This document shows, one piece after another, positions 16,411-27,586 of a stretch of DNA of 64,000 nucleotides. The notes under the pieces were generated by a model. It saw nothing but the letters and a program-made list of their open reading frames with translations, did no database searches and was not told the origin of the DNA. The stretch is from Bacteroidales bacterium. GTDB lineage: Bacteria; Bacteroidota; Bacteroidia; Bacteroidales; VadinHA17. Position 1 is the first letter of the stretch, and the number at the start of each line of letters is the position of its first letter. The stretch lies in the NCBI GenBank assembly GCA_016709865.1, contig JADJLX010000005.1:372001-436000 (forward strand), in the 5' to 3' direction. A program made the translations under genes and the position numbers.

Positions 16411-16923
16411 ATGCTAAAGAAAAAAATTGAAGATATCTGCAACAGACAGGTAGAGAGAGAAGGTTTTTCATCAAACCTTTATATTGCCATGGCATCATGG
16501 GCTGAGAATAATGGTTTTAGCGGTGTAGCTGCATGGTTATACAGCCAGGCTGAAGAGGAGAGATTGCATATGATGAAATTCATTAAATATATTAATGAAA
16601 GGGGAGGCAAAGCAGTAATGCCAGCGTTGAAGAAGCCTGCTGCTGACTTTAAAAGCGTTGAAGATGTATTCAAAGAAGTCCTGAAACATGAAGAGTTTGT
16701 AACTGCAAGTATAAACGAAATAGTTGCCCTTACACTTGATGAGAAGGATTTTAATACCCATAATTTCCTTCAGTGGTTTGTTATGGAACAGGTAGAGGAA
16801 GAAGCTTCCGTGAGAACTATCCTTGATAAGGTACGTCTTGTTGGAAAAAATAATATGTACCAGTTCGACAGGGATATTATGAGTCTCAGGACTCCGGCAG
16901 CCAATGCGCAGACTACTCCATGA
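16411..16923 (+). CDS. ftnA: non-haem ferritin
   Basis: A 170-residue iron-storage ferritin. The four-helix bundle shows ferroxidase ligands in the usual places: E of VEREGFSSNLY (about residue 17), the ExxH of EEERLHMMKF (about 50-53), E of HEEFVTASI (about 94) and the MEQVEEE segment (about 126-132). This pattern matches FtnA-type bacterial ferritins, which oxidise and store Fe(III). A short alanine/threonine-rich tail (AANAQTTP) follows the usual end. Its stop overlaps the start of the downstream secreted protease gene by four bases (ATGA), which is an unusual partner for a ferritin and suggests coupled translation. Confidence 0.95.
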   Translation: MLKKKIEDICNRQVEREGFSSNLYIAMASWAENNGFSGVAAWLYSQAEEERLHMMKFIKYINERGGKAVMPALKKPAADFKSVEDVFKEVLKHEEFVTASINEIVALTLDEKDFNTHNFLQWFVMEQVEEEASVRTILDKVRLVGKNNMYQFDRDIMSLRTPAANAQTTP

Positions 16924-19394
16924 GAAGATACCAATACTGGTTTTCTGTAATTCTGTTTATCTTTTTAATTTCTTCTGTTAAAGGACAGGAGTACATAAGG
17001 AATTCTTCAATAACAGGTATTTGTTATGCCGGAGATAAGGTAACCAGAATTTATATTCCTCCTCCTGATTCTTTTTTCAAAAAGTCGGGGTCAAAAGGTG
17101 GTGGCTCTATTACCTTTTACTATACCGGATTCACAACCCAGGCTAAAGCAGCTATGGAATATGCAAGGCAAATTCTTCAATCAATGTTGCCAGCTGATAC
17201 TAAACTGACAATTGTTGCCAGTTGGGAGCCTATCTCTACTTCAGGCGTTCTTGCTAATACTTCTATTACCGGATATGCTGCAGGCTGGGGTATTGACGCT
17301 CTGAATCCCCTCGCATATTACCCGGTAGCACTTGCTGAGAAGATAGCAGGTGAGAGTCTGAATCCTGATCTTCAGGGTGATATGGAATTAAGAGTAAATA
17401 GTTCAAGTTCAGTCAGCTGGTATTTAGGCATTGATGGAAAGACACCTACAACCCAGTACGATCTTGTAACAGTAGTGATTCACGAAATTCTCCACGGACT
17501 TGGCTTCTTTGACAGCATGAGCACTGATGACAAAGTAGGGTATTATGGCTCAGGTTCATTACAGATACCTATGATTTACGATACTTTCGTTGAATCTCTA
17601 TCAGGGAATAAGCTTACTGATACATTAAAATACCTTAATCCTTCAACTGCTCTTCGTACCGAACTCACCGGTGGTCAACTCTGGTTTAACGGACCTCTTC
17701 TTCATAATTATACATCCGGGTCCAGGGTAAAGCTTTATGCCCCGTCAACTTTTGATCCTGGTTCAAGCATTTCACATCTTGATGAAAGTTCAACTCTCAA
17801 AATTAATGGATTGATGACTCCTTTTATTGATAGGGGTGAAGCTATTCACGATCCTGGTAAACTTACTTTATCGATCCTGGGAGATCTCGGCTGGATAAAT
17901 ACCCGTATTGAGCACACACCATCTGAAGATACTGAACAGCATATCAGTAACCTGCCATTATCTATAAATGTGGTGTCTGATACACTTTTCAACAGAAATA
18001 ATGTGGGGTTAGTATATTCATTTGATGGTTTTAAGAACATCGATACGATATACATGACCTCGCCAGCGTTAAATAATACTTTTTCAACAGATCTGAATAT
18101 CACTGCCTATAATACTGATCTTCAGTATTATTTTTTCGTGGAAGATTACTTTCACAGAATCTTCCGGTCACCATCATTGTTCGAAATGTTCAGATACAAT
18201 GTTTATATTGGTTCAGATACTGTGAAACCTGTAATCTCTCATAATCAGGCTGATTATTACCTGGAAACTGTGAATGAAATTAATATTGAAGCTATTGCCT
18301 ATGATAATATCGGGATTGATACTGTCTATCTTGAATACAAAATGAATGACGGTACTTTAAAATATCTTGGTTTTAAGCAGAACGCTGATACTTTTAAACT
18401 GTCTATTAATGCCAGACTACTCAATCTTAACGGAGGAGATACTTTAAAATATCGTATATACGCCAGGGATGCTGCAGCTTCCCCTAATACTACAGTTCTG
18501 CCAGAAAATGGCTATTTCAGGACAGGAATAGAAGATATTTCTGACGTTGTTGACGGTTACTCAACAGATTTTTCAAATGCATATACAGACTTCCTTAACA
18601 AAGGGTTCGAAATTCGTAAGCCAATTAATTTTACAAGGAATGGCCTTCATACCAAGCACCCTTACGTTAGTCCGGAATCTAATGACGCCAGCATTGAATA
18701 TTTTGCGTTGCTTCGTCATCCTCTGAAATTTAAGGAATCAGGTCTTCTGATACGATTCAATGAAGTTGTACTTGTAGAGCCTGGTGAAACAGGATCTGTT
18801 TTCGGATCGGATGATTTTTATGATTACGTAATTATTGACGGGTCAAAAGATTTTGGAAAGACGTGGTTTGCAATGATAGATGGCTACGACAGCAGGTATA
18901 ACTCATCCTGGCTGACAACTTACAATAATACAATATCAGGCCAGAATTCAACTGCTTCAGCTACAGAAGCGATGCTCCAAAAGCATTTTATATATTATAA
19001 ACCTTCTGACAATATTTCAGCAGGTGATACTTTATTGTTAAGATTCAGACTTTTTTCAGATCCTTTCGCAAATGGATGGGGCTGGGTAATTGAAGATCTG
19101 AAAATAAATGCTCTTATAGATAATATTGAAAATAAATTCAATGACCAGCTTGCCGTATATCCTAATCCGGGGAATGGTATTATAAGTTTAATTGATTATA
19201 AATCAGGGAGTATTACCGGCAGAACAAGAAAAGTAAGTGTGTACAACTCCGCGGGTATTTGCATAATAAATAGTCAAATCGCTGATGATACAGGACCACT
19301 TGTAAACATATCTGCTTATCCGGCAGGTATTTACATCATTGTATTATATCGGGATGATGGTATTAGGACCTTTAAATATAGTCTGATTAAATAA
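16920..19394 (+). CDS. secreted zinc metalloprotease with T9SS type A sorting domain
   Basis: An 824-residue secreted protein. A signal peptide covers about residues 1-22 (ending SVKGQ). The zincin motif HEILHGLGF lies at about 188-196 and matches HExxHxxGF, giving three zinc ligands and the catalytic glutamate. The middle (about 350-740) is beta-rich, resembling repeated sandwich modules. The last 75 residues are a T9SS type A sorting domain: AVYPNPGNG, VSVYNSAG, and AYPAGIYIIVLY, ending in a basic LIK tail. The protein should pass through the type IX system and be released or anchored at the cell surface. The exact peptidase family is not recognised. The gene overlaps ferritin by four bases and is followed by a strong terminator. 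Confidence 0.85.
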   Translation: MRRYQYWFSVILFIFLISSVKGQEYIRNSSITGICYAGDKVTRIYIPPPDSFFKKSGSKGGGSITFYYTGFTTQAKAAMEYARQILQSMLPADTKLTIVASWEPISTSGVLANTSITGYAAGWGIDALNPLAYYPVALAEKIAGESLNPDLQGDMELRVNSSSSVSWYLGIDGKTPTTQYDLVTVVIHEILHGLGFFDSMSTDDKVGYYGSGSLQIPMIYDTFVESLSGNKLTDTLKYLNPSTALRTELTGGQLWFNGPLLHNYTSGSRVKLYAPSTFDPGSSISHLDESSTLKINGLMTPFIDRGEAIHDPGKLTLSILGDLGWINTRIEHTPSEDTEQHISNLPLSINVVSDTLFNRNNVGLVYSFDGFKNIDTIYMTSPALNNTFSTDLNITAYNTDLQYYFFVEDYFHRIFRSPSLFEMFRYNVYIGSDTVKPVISHNQADYYLETVNEINIEAIAYDNIGIDTVYLEYKMNDGTLKYLGFKQNADTFKLSINARLLNLNGGDTLKYRIYARDAAASPNTTVLPENGYFRTGIEDISDVVDGYSTDFSNAYTDFLNKGFEIRKPINFTRNGLHTKHPYVSPESNDASIEYFALLRHPLKFKESGLLIRFNEVVLVEPGETGSVFGSDDFYDYVIIDGSKDFGKTWFAMIDGYDSRYNSSWLTTYNNTISGQNSTASATEAMLQKHFIYYKPSDNISAGDTLLLRFRLFSDPFANGWGWVIEDLKINALIDNIENKFNDQLAVYPNPGNGIISLIDYKSGSITGRTRKVSVYNSAGICIINSQIADDTGPLVNISAYPAGIYIIVLYRDDGIRTFKYSLIK

Positions 19395-19400
19395 AAAAGG

Positions 19401-19429
19401 AAAAACCCCGCAATAATGGCGGGGTTTTT
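19401..19429 (+). terminator. rho-independent terminator after the protease gene
   Basis: The stem CCCCGC (19406-19411) pairs with GCGGGG (19419-19424), flanked by five A residues on the left and TTTTT on the right. It ends the ferritin-protease transcript before secA. Confidence 0.9.
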
Positions 19430-19513
19430 GCATAAAGTGATTTTTCAGAATTCAATATTGGAAAATAAAGTTAATTTTGCTGGATATTTAAAAAAACTGT
19501 AAATCATCTAAAA

Positions 19514-22500
19514 ATGAGCATTATAAATAATGTTTTAGGGCTTTTTCTGGGTAACAAATATGAGAGGGATTTGAAGGAGATTAATCCTTATGTTGAAAAA
19601 ATCAGGACAGAATATGAAAAATTGGGTGGTATTTCGAATGATGCTCTCAGAGTTTTGACAGATGATCTTAGAAAGGTGATTTCGAAAGGAATTGAGGAGT
19701 ATGAAAATGAAATAAAATCACTCTGGTTAAAAGCTGAAAGTGAAGAAGATGTTTACCGGAAGGAAGAGATTTACAATGAGATAGATAAGATCGAAAAGCA
19801 GGTAAACGAGAAGCTTGAGGAGGTTCTTGACTCTATAGTCCCTCAGGCTTTTGCTATCGTTAAAGAGACAGCAAAACGATTTAAAGAGAACAGTGTTATT
19901 GAAGTTACTGCACGACAATATGACAGAGACCTGGCAGCTACAAGAGAGAGTATAGTAATAAAAGGCGACAGAGCCCTATGGAGCAATAAGTGGATAGCAG
20001 GTGGTAATGAGATTACCTGGGATATGGTTCATTATGACGTACAGCTTATTGGTGGCGTTGCCCTTCACAAGGGAAAGATTGCTGAGATGGGAACAGGTGA
20101 AGGAAAGACAGTTGTTGCAACACTCCCGGTATTTTTGAATGCTCTTGCCGGAAGAGGTGTTCATATTGTTACAGTTAATGATTATTTGTCAAAACGCGAC
20201 TCCGAATGGATGGGACCAATTTATGAGTTTCACGGACTTACCGTAGATTGTATAGATAAACACCAGCCAAATTCACAGGATAGACGTAAAGCCTACAATG
20301 CCGATATTACATTCGGTACAAATAACGAGTTCGGATTTGACTACCTGAGAGATAATATGGCAATTAATCCGGAGGATCTTGTCCAGCGCAAACACCATTA
20401 TGCAATTGTTGATGAGGTTGACTCAGTGCTGATCGATGATGCCAGGACTCCGCTTATTATTTCCGGACCAACAGCAAAAAGTGACACGCAGCAATTTGAT
20501 GAGCTTAAACCAAAAGTTGATAAGCTGGTTAGTGCACAAAAAAGGCTTGTCACCCAGATACTTGCAGATGCAAAAAAACTAATTGCTGATAACAAGAATG
20601 ATGAAGGCGGTCTTCTTCTGCTCAGAGCATATAAAGGACTCCCGAAGAATAATGCATTGATAAAATTTCTGAGTGAGGAGGGAAACAAATCACTCCTTCT
20701 CAAGACGGAAAACTTTTATATGCAGAATAACAATAAGGAGATGCCCAAGGTGACCGATGAGCTCTACTTTATTATAGATGAGAAAGCCAACTCAATTGAA
20801 CTGACTGAAAAGGGTCTCGATCTTATTTCTACTTCTGTTGAAGATGCCAGCTTTTTTATTCTTCCTGATGTCGGATCTAAAATTGCTGATCTTGAAAAGT
20901 CAGGTTTATCCGATAAGGAAAGGCTCAGGCTTAAGGATGAATTGCTCCAGGATTATTCAGTAAAATCTGAGCGTGTTCATACCATGACCCAATTGCTTAA
21001 AGCATGGACACTTTTCGACAGGGATACTGAATATATCGTTGTCGACAATAAGGTTAAAATTGTGGATGAACAGACCGGCCGCGTTCTGGAAGGAAGAAGA
21101 TACTCCGACGGACTCCATCAGGCAATCGAAGCAAAAGAAAATGTAAAAGTTGAAGCTGCTACCCAGACATATGCAACAATAACTCTCCAGAATTATTTCA
21201 GGATGTATCATAAACTTGCCGGAATGACAGGTACTGCTGAGACTGAAGCCGGTGAGCTCTGGAATATCTATAAGCTTGATGTTGTAGTTATTCCGACAAA
21301 CAAACCGGTAGTTCGATTCGACAGGGAAGATCTTGTTTATAAAACGAAAAGAGAGAAATATAATGCTGTAATTGATGAGATAGCAGAAATGAACCGTTTG
21401 GGGCGTCCGGTACTGGTTGGTACAACTTCTGTTGAGATCTCTGAATTATTGAGCAGGATGCTTAAGATGAAAGGGCTGAAGCATAACGTGCTGAATGCCA
21501 AACTTCATCAGAGGGAGGCTGAAATTGTAGCTGAAGCAGGGAAGACTGGTACGATTACTATTGCAACAAACATGGCAGGTAGAGGTACAGATATAAAGCT
21601 GACTGAGGAAGTTAAAAAGGCTGGGGGACTGGCAATTATAGGAACTGAACGTCATGAATCAAGAAGGGTTGACAGGCAGCTTCGCGGACGTGCAGGACGA
21701 CAGGGAGATCCCGGTTCATCACAGTTCTTTGTTTCTCTTGAGGATGAGCTTATGCGACTTTTCGGGTCTGAAAGAATTGCCGGTATAATGGATAAGCTTG
21801 GTCTGAAAGACGGAGAAATGATTCAGCATTCGATGATTACAAAATCTATCGAACGGGCTCAGAAAAAAGTCGAAGAAAATAACTTCGGGATCAGAAAAAG
21901 ACTGCTTGAATATGATGACGTAATGAACTCCCAGAGGGAGGTTATCTATAAGAAAAGACGTCATGCTCTGCTGGGCGACAGACTTGCAGTTGATGTGGCC
22001 AACATGATGTTTGATGTAACTGAGAACCTTGTCGATGTGTATCATGGTGATGGTGATTTTGAGGGATTCGACTTTGATCTTATACGTTCATTTTCAATGG
22101 ATTCTCCTGTTAAAGAGGATGAGTTTAAGAAAGTTAACTCCGCACAGGCTACTGAAAAAGTGTATGCAAAAGTACTGGATACTTATAAAAGAAAAGTTGA
22201 ATCCATTTCCGCTCAGGCATATCCTGTACTTAAAGATGTTTACGACAGAATGTCGCATGTATATGAAAATGTTGTTGTGCCGATCTCAGATGGTGTGAGG
22301 GTATTTCAGGTGGTGACAAATCTAAAAGCGACAGCAGAATCTGAAGGACGTGAATTGGCAAAATCTTATGAGAAGACTGTTGTCCTTGCAACAATTGACG
22401 ATGCATGGAAAGAGCATCTCAGGGAGATGGACGAACTGAAACAATCGGTTCAGAATGCAACCTATGAACAAAAGGATCCTCTGCTTATCTATAAATTCGA

Positions 22501-22825
22501 ATCCTTTGAATTGTTTAAAACAATGATAACAAAGGTAAATAAGGATGTTGTTAGTACACTCATGAAGGGTCATATTCCTACTCAGGATCCTGAACAGGTA
22601 AAAGAAGCTCAGAGAAAGAGACAGGTCGACATGAGTAATCTCAGAACATCCAAGAGTGATTTCTCACAGTACAGCAGCACTGGAGGAGGATCAGCTGAAA
22701 AAAATCAGAAAACTGAACCTGTAAGGGTAGATAAGAAAGTTGGCAGAAATGATCCCTGTCCCTGCGGCAGCGGGAAGAAATACAAGCAATGTCATGGTGC
22801 CGGTATGATGGAAGCCGGCGCCTGA
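19514..22825 (+). CDS. secA: preprotein translocase ATPase SecA
   Basis: An 1103-residue motor that drives secretory proteins through SecYEG. NBD1 contains the Walker A GTGEGKT and [15 protein letters not shown]. The preprotein cross-linking region and NBD2 ([40 protein letters not shown]) follow. The C terminus ends with the zinc-binding SecB-contact motif [19 protein letters not shown]. It is longer than E. coli SecA (901) because of insertions around residues 330-480 that are typical of Bacteroidetes. It begins [20 protein letters not shown]. Transcribed alone, convergent with dapA, with only 13 bases between the genes. Confidence 0.97.
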   Translation: MSIINNVLGLFLGNKYERDLKEINPYVEKIRTEYEKLGGISNDALRVLTDDLRKVISKGIEEYENEIKSLWLKAESEEDVYRKEEIYNEIDKIEKQVNEKLEEVLDSIVPQAFAIVKETAKRFKENSVIEVTARQYDRDLAATRESIVIKGDRALWSNKWIAGGNEITWDMVHYDVQLIGGVALHKGKIAEMGTGEGKTVVATLPVFLNALAGRGVHIVTVNDYLSKRDSEWMGPIYEFHGLTVDCIDKHQPNSQDRRKAYNADITFGTNNEFGFDYLRDNMAINPEDLVQRKHHYAIVDEVDSVLIDDARTPLIISGPTAKSDTQQFDELKPKVDKLVSAQKRLVTQILADAKKLIADNKNDEGGLLLLRAYKGLPKNNALIKFLSEEGNKSLLLKTENFYMQNNNKEMPKVTDELYFIIDEKANSIELTEKGLDLISTSVEDASFFILPDVGSKIADLEKSGLSDKERLRLKDELLQDYSVKSERVHTMTQLLKAWTLFDRDTEYIVVDNKVKIVDEQTGRVLEGRRYSDGLHQAIEAKENVKVEAATQTYATITLQNYFRMYHKLAGMTGTAETEAGELWNIYKLDVVVIPTNKPVVRFDREDLVYKTKREKYNAVIDEIAEMNRLGRPVLVGTTSVEISELLSRMLKMKGLKHNVLNAKLHQREAEIVAEAGKTGTITIATNMAGRGTDIKLTEEVKKAGGLAIIGTERHESRRVDRQLRGRAGRQGDPGSSQFFVSLEDELMRLFGSERIAGIMDKLGLKDGEMIQHSMITKSIERAQKKVEENNFGIRKRLLEYDDVMNSQREVIYKKRRHALLGDRLAVDVANMMFDVTENLVDVYHGDGDFEGFDFDLIRSFSMDSPVKEDEFKKVNSAQATEKVYAKVLDTYKRKVESISAQAYPVLKDVYDRMSHVYENVVVPISDGVRVFQVVTNLKATAESEGRELAKSYEKTVVLATIDDAWKEHLREMDELKQSVQNATYEQKDPLLIYKFESFELFKTMITKVNKDVVSTLMKGHIPTQDPEQVKEAQRKRQVDMSNLRTSKSDFSQYSSTGGGSAEKNQKTEPVRVDKKVGRNDPCPCGSGKKYKQCHGAGMMEAGA

Positions 22826-22833
22826 TGGCCGGC
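22814..22833. terminator. weak hairpin at the secA/dapA junction
   Basis: GCCGGC (22814-22819) can pair with GCCGGC (22828-22833) across an eight-base loop that contains the secA stop. No clear T tract follows, only TCTCTTACTT. It may act in both directions, but support is weak. Confidence 0.3.
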
Positions 22834-22838
22834 GTCTC

Positions 22839-23720
22839 TTACTTATTAACCTCTTCGATGGCTTTCTGTATCCTTGTATAGATTGTTCTGCTTACCGGTA
22901 CAAGCGGTAACCTGAGATTATTCTGGCAGATATTCATGAAACTCATCATCGCTTTCACTCCTGATGGATTTCCTTCAATAAAAAGAAGTTCAATCATCTC
23001 GAGGAAACGGAACTGTAATTCGCGTGCAGATTTGAAGTTTCCTTTAAGTGAATGAGACACAATTTCGCTCGTCTGGGAAGGAAATGCATTAGCCAATACG
23101 GAGATTACACCAGCTCCGCCGACAGCAATTATCGGAATCGTCATCATGTCATCACCAGATATAACAGCGAAATTATCAGGTTTGCCTTTGATTATTCGCA
23201 TTATCTGGCTTATATCGCCTGAAGCCTCTTTAACTCCAATAATATTTTCGCAGGCATGTGCAAGCTCCAGACAGGTGTCGGAGGTAATATTGCAACTTGT
23301 TCTGCCCGGAACATTGTAAATGACAAGTGGGAGAGGACTGCTTGTTGCTATTGCCTTAAAATGCTGAAAAAGACCCTTTTGACTTGGTTTATTATAATAC
23401 GGAGCAACTGACAAAATCCCGTCAACACCTGTAAGATTGGAATGCCTGACACTATTTATAACTTCCTGCGTGTTATTTCCTCCGATTCCTACCATCAGGG
23501 GCACTCTGCCGTCAATTGTCTCAACTACGTAAGAAATAATGGCTTTCTTCTCATCTTTTGTCAGGGTAACTGATTCTCCAGTTGTTCCCAGAGCTACAAT
23601 ATAGTTTACTCCGCCTCCGATAACATGGTTTATCACCCGGCCTAAAGCAGCGAAATCGATGCTTGAATCATTCTTAAAAGGTGTAACTATCGCAACTCCT
23701 GTTCCTTTAAATCTTTTCAT
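22839..23720 (-). CDS. dapA: 4-hydroxy-tetrahydrodipicolinate synthase
   Basis: A 293-residue enzyme that condenses pyruvate with aspartate semialdehyde in lysine and diaminopimelate synthesis. It has the class I aldolase motifs of the family: GTTGESVTL, the catalytic tyrosine in IYNVPGRTSCN, and the Schiff-base lysine in IIGVKEASGD. A GGAGVISVLAN segment follows. Length is normal. Its ATG overlaps the stop of the upstream DUF6913-like gene by four bases, so it is in one transcript with that gene and probably ligA. Confidence 0.97.
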   Translation of the reverse strand: MKRFKGTGVAIVTPFKNDSSIDFAALGRVINHVIGGGVNYIVALGTTGESVTLTKDEKKAIISYVVETIDGRVPLMVGIGGNNTQEVINSVRHSNLTGVDGILSVAPYYNKPSQKGLFQHFKAIATSSPLPLVIYNVPGRTSCNITSDTCLELAHACENIIGVKEASGDISQIMRIIKGKPDNFAVISGDDMMTIPIIAVGGAGVISVLANAFPSQTSEIVSHSLKGNFKSARELQFRFLEMIELLFIEGNPSGVKAMMSFMNICQNNLRLPLVPVSRTIYTRIQKAIEEVNK

Positions 23721-24301
23721 TTTTCTATAGATGTTTTTTCTTTTATTTCTGTCCCTGAATTTATAATCTCAAGATATTGAACTATTTGACTTAGGTAATT
23801 GTCGATATCAACAGGTTTTTTTATTTCCATCATCAGATCAAAAGGATATTCTGACGATTCAGAATCAAATAAGCCTGTTTTTAGTCCGGCCTTAGCAAGT
23901 GAAGTAATAAACTGAAGCGGAAATATCTTTTTGAAATTGATGTCAATCAGTACATCAAAATTTGTATTCATAAACTTATCTGATTCTGAAGAAACCGGCT
24001 GATAAAAGAAGTTAATTTCCTGCTTCCTGAGGCAGGTCAGATACCTAATTGCTGTATACTGGTCGGGCAGTTCTTTCCCCGGAAAGTATCCCAGAATCTT
24101 AACTTCAATACTTCTCTCACTCATTTTCAGATGGAACTTTGATAATGCAGTAAAATCCTCAGGTCGTGAGGCATCCCAGACGATTCCGATTTTTTTTACA
24201 TGACTAATATTCGAATAGGAAACATTTCGCTTTGTTTTTGCCAACTTATTATCAAGTATCCTTTTCCCGATTTTTAGCCTCACTTTTTTAAATAGTTCCA
24301 T
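23717..24301 (-). CDS. DUF6913-like conserved Bacteroidetes protein
   Basis: A 194-residue soluble protein with a basic N terminus (KKVRLKIGKRIL), then KKIGIVWDASRPEDFTAL and a later FDVLIDINFKKIFPLQF and AKAGLKTGLFD. The strand-helix pattern resembles a small Rossmann-like or glycosyltransferase-like fold, but no catalytic motif is visible. I recall this as the DUF6913 family, which occurs only in Bacteroidetes beside dapA and ligA. That recall cannot be checked here. It overlaps dapA by four bases and follows ligA after 46 bases. The function is unknown. Confidence 0.8.
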   Translation of the reverse strand: MELFKKVRLKIGKRILDNKLAKTKRNVSYSNISHVKKIGIVWDASRPEDFTALSKFHLKMSERSIEVKILGYFPGKELPDQYTAIRYLTCLRKQEINFFYQPVSSESDKFMNTNFDVLIDINFKKIFPLQFITSLAKAGLKTGLFDSESSEYPFDLMMEIKKPVDIDNYLSQIVQYLEIINSGTEIKEKTSIEK

Positions 24302-24347
24302 ATTGCAAACCTAAGAGTTTTTTATTAAAATCAGTATGCTATGCTTA

Positions 24348-26360
<2,013 letters not shown>

Positions 26361-26366
26361 TTATAC

Positions 26367-27503
26367 TTAGTTCCAAACCCCTTCAACTGAATATCCGCAC
26401 TTCTTACACTTCCCGCCCTGAATGGTGTTTGCTGCAATCCTGTAACCTTCTCTTTCCACCAGGCTTGAATTGCATGAAGGGCAAATAGTGTCAGACATCT
26501 CGTTCCCGGGAATATTTCCGGTATAGACATATTTCAATCCTTCATCTTTGGCAATACTGTAAATTAACGACAGTAAATCAACAGGTGTCGGAGGCAATTG
26601 TTCGAGTTTATGAAGAGGGTAGAACCTGCTGAAATGAACAGGAGTGTTTTTAAAACCATTTTCTCCAAGCCATCTGCACATTTTTCTAATCTCATCAGTA
26701 TCATCACTCCATCCGGGAATAACAAGATTTGTAATTTCCAGCCAGACTCCCATATCTTTAATAATCCTGAGGGAGTCGAGAACAGGCTGCAGTTTTCCTC
26801 CGGTAAGCTTAAGATAGGTACTTTCGTTGAATGCCTTCAGGTCAATATTTGCTGCATCAATTACACCACAAAGGTGCTTTAAAGGTTCGGGATTTATGTA
26901 ACCATTTGATTTGATGATGTTTCTTATTCCAGCTTTTCTTGCGAGGGCAGCAGTTTCATAAACATATTCAAAAAATGTTACAGGCTCTGAATAGGTGTAT
27001 GCGATTGATTTACAGTTATTTCGTTTGCATTCTTCTATCACCTTCTCCGGCATCAGATCATAGTTTCTGGTTTTATCAGGACTGGTTTGAGAAATAGTCC
27101 AGTTCTGACAATTAAGGCAAACCAGGTTACATCCTGCTGTAGCAATAGAGTAAGCTCTGGAGCCCGGAATAAAATGGTACAGAGGTTTTTTTTCAATGGG
27201 ATCAACGCTTACTGAACAGGGATTACCGTATGCCAGTGTATATAGTTTTGAGTTATGTACTTTCCGGTTATTGCATTTGCTTAATTCTCCCTCTTTCAGT
27301 ACACACTCGTTTGGGCAGATTCTGCACATTATTCCGCGGGCTGTCTCCTCCTGGTACATTGCAACCCTTTTGTAAATGCCCTGCTGTAAATATAGATTTT
27401 CCGGAATAAAAGCCTGACAGGGCAGGCAAATCATACCAGCTGAAAAAGCCATAGATCTTTTGATAAAAGTGCGTTTGCTGATATTGATTTTTATTGGTTC
27501 CAT
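26367..27503 (-). CDS. amrS: AmmeMemoRadiSam system radical SAM enzyme
   Basis: A 378-residue radical SAM enzyme. A first cysteine cluster (CRICPNEC, about residues 60-67, plus C77) precedes the radical SAM motif CNLVCLNC (C125, C129, C132), which holds the 4Fe-4S cluster that cleaves S-adenosylmethionine. A C-terminal zinc-knuckle pair (CPSC ... CKKC) ends the protein. This arrangement matches the AmmeMemoRadiSam family. The N terminus reads SKRTFIKRS followed by a moderately hydrophobic stretch, a close fit to a twin-arginine (Tat) leader with KR in place of RR. An exported or membrane-tethered radical SAM enzyme would be very unusual. Its partners Memo and AMMECR1 are encoded as one fusion upstream. 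The substrate is unknown. Confidence 0.88.
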   Translation of the reverse strand: MEPIKINISKRTFIKRSMAFSAGMICLPCQAFIPENLYLQQGIYKRVAMYQEETARGIMCRICPNECVLKEGELSKCNNRKVHNSKLYTLAYGNPCSVSVDPIEKKPLYHFIPGSRAYSIATAGCNLVCLNCQNWTISQTSPDKTRNYDLMPEKVIEECKRNNCKSIAYTYSEPVTFFEYVYETAALARKAGIRNIIKSNGYINPEPLKHLCGVIDAANIDLKAFNESTYLKLTGGKLQPVLDSLRIIKDMGVWLEITNLVIPGWSDDTDEIRKMCRWLGENGFKNTPVHFSRFYPLHKLEQLPPTPVDLLSLIYSIAKDEGLKYVYTGNIPGNEMSDTICPSCNSSLVEREGYRIAANTIQGGKCKKCGYSVEGVWN

Positions 27504-27508
27504 TTAAC

Positions 27509-27580
27509 CTTGCATTTTAACCTTTGACTTTGAACTTTGAACTTTAGGCTTTCGTCTCCGGTCTACCGTCTTCCGTCTTA
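27509..27580. repeat. intergenic word repeat (CTTTGAA and CCGTCTT units)
   Basis: Two low-complexity word runs lie side by side: CTTTGA/CTTTGAA units (27521-27546) and TCCGTCTTCC-like units (27551-27577). They separate the spermidine-synthase-like gene from the radical SAM gene. The second run is the same word family as the repeat before ffh. Confidence 0.65.
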
Positions 27581-27586
27581 AAACTA

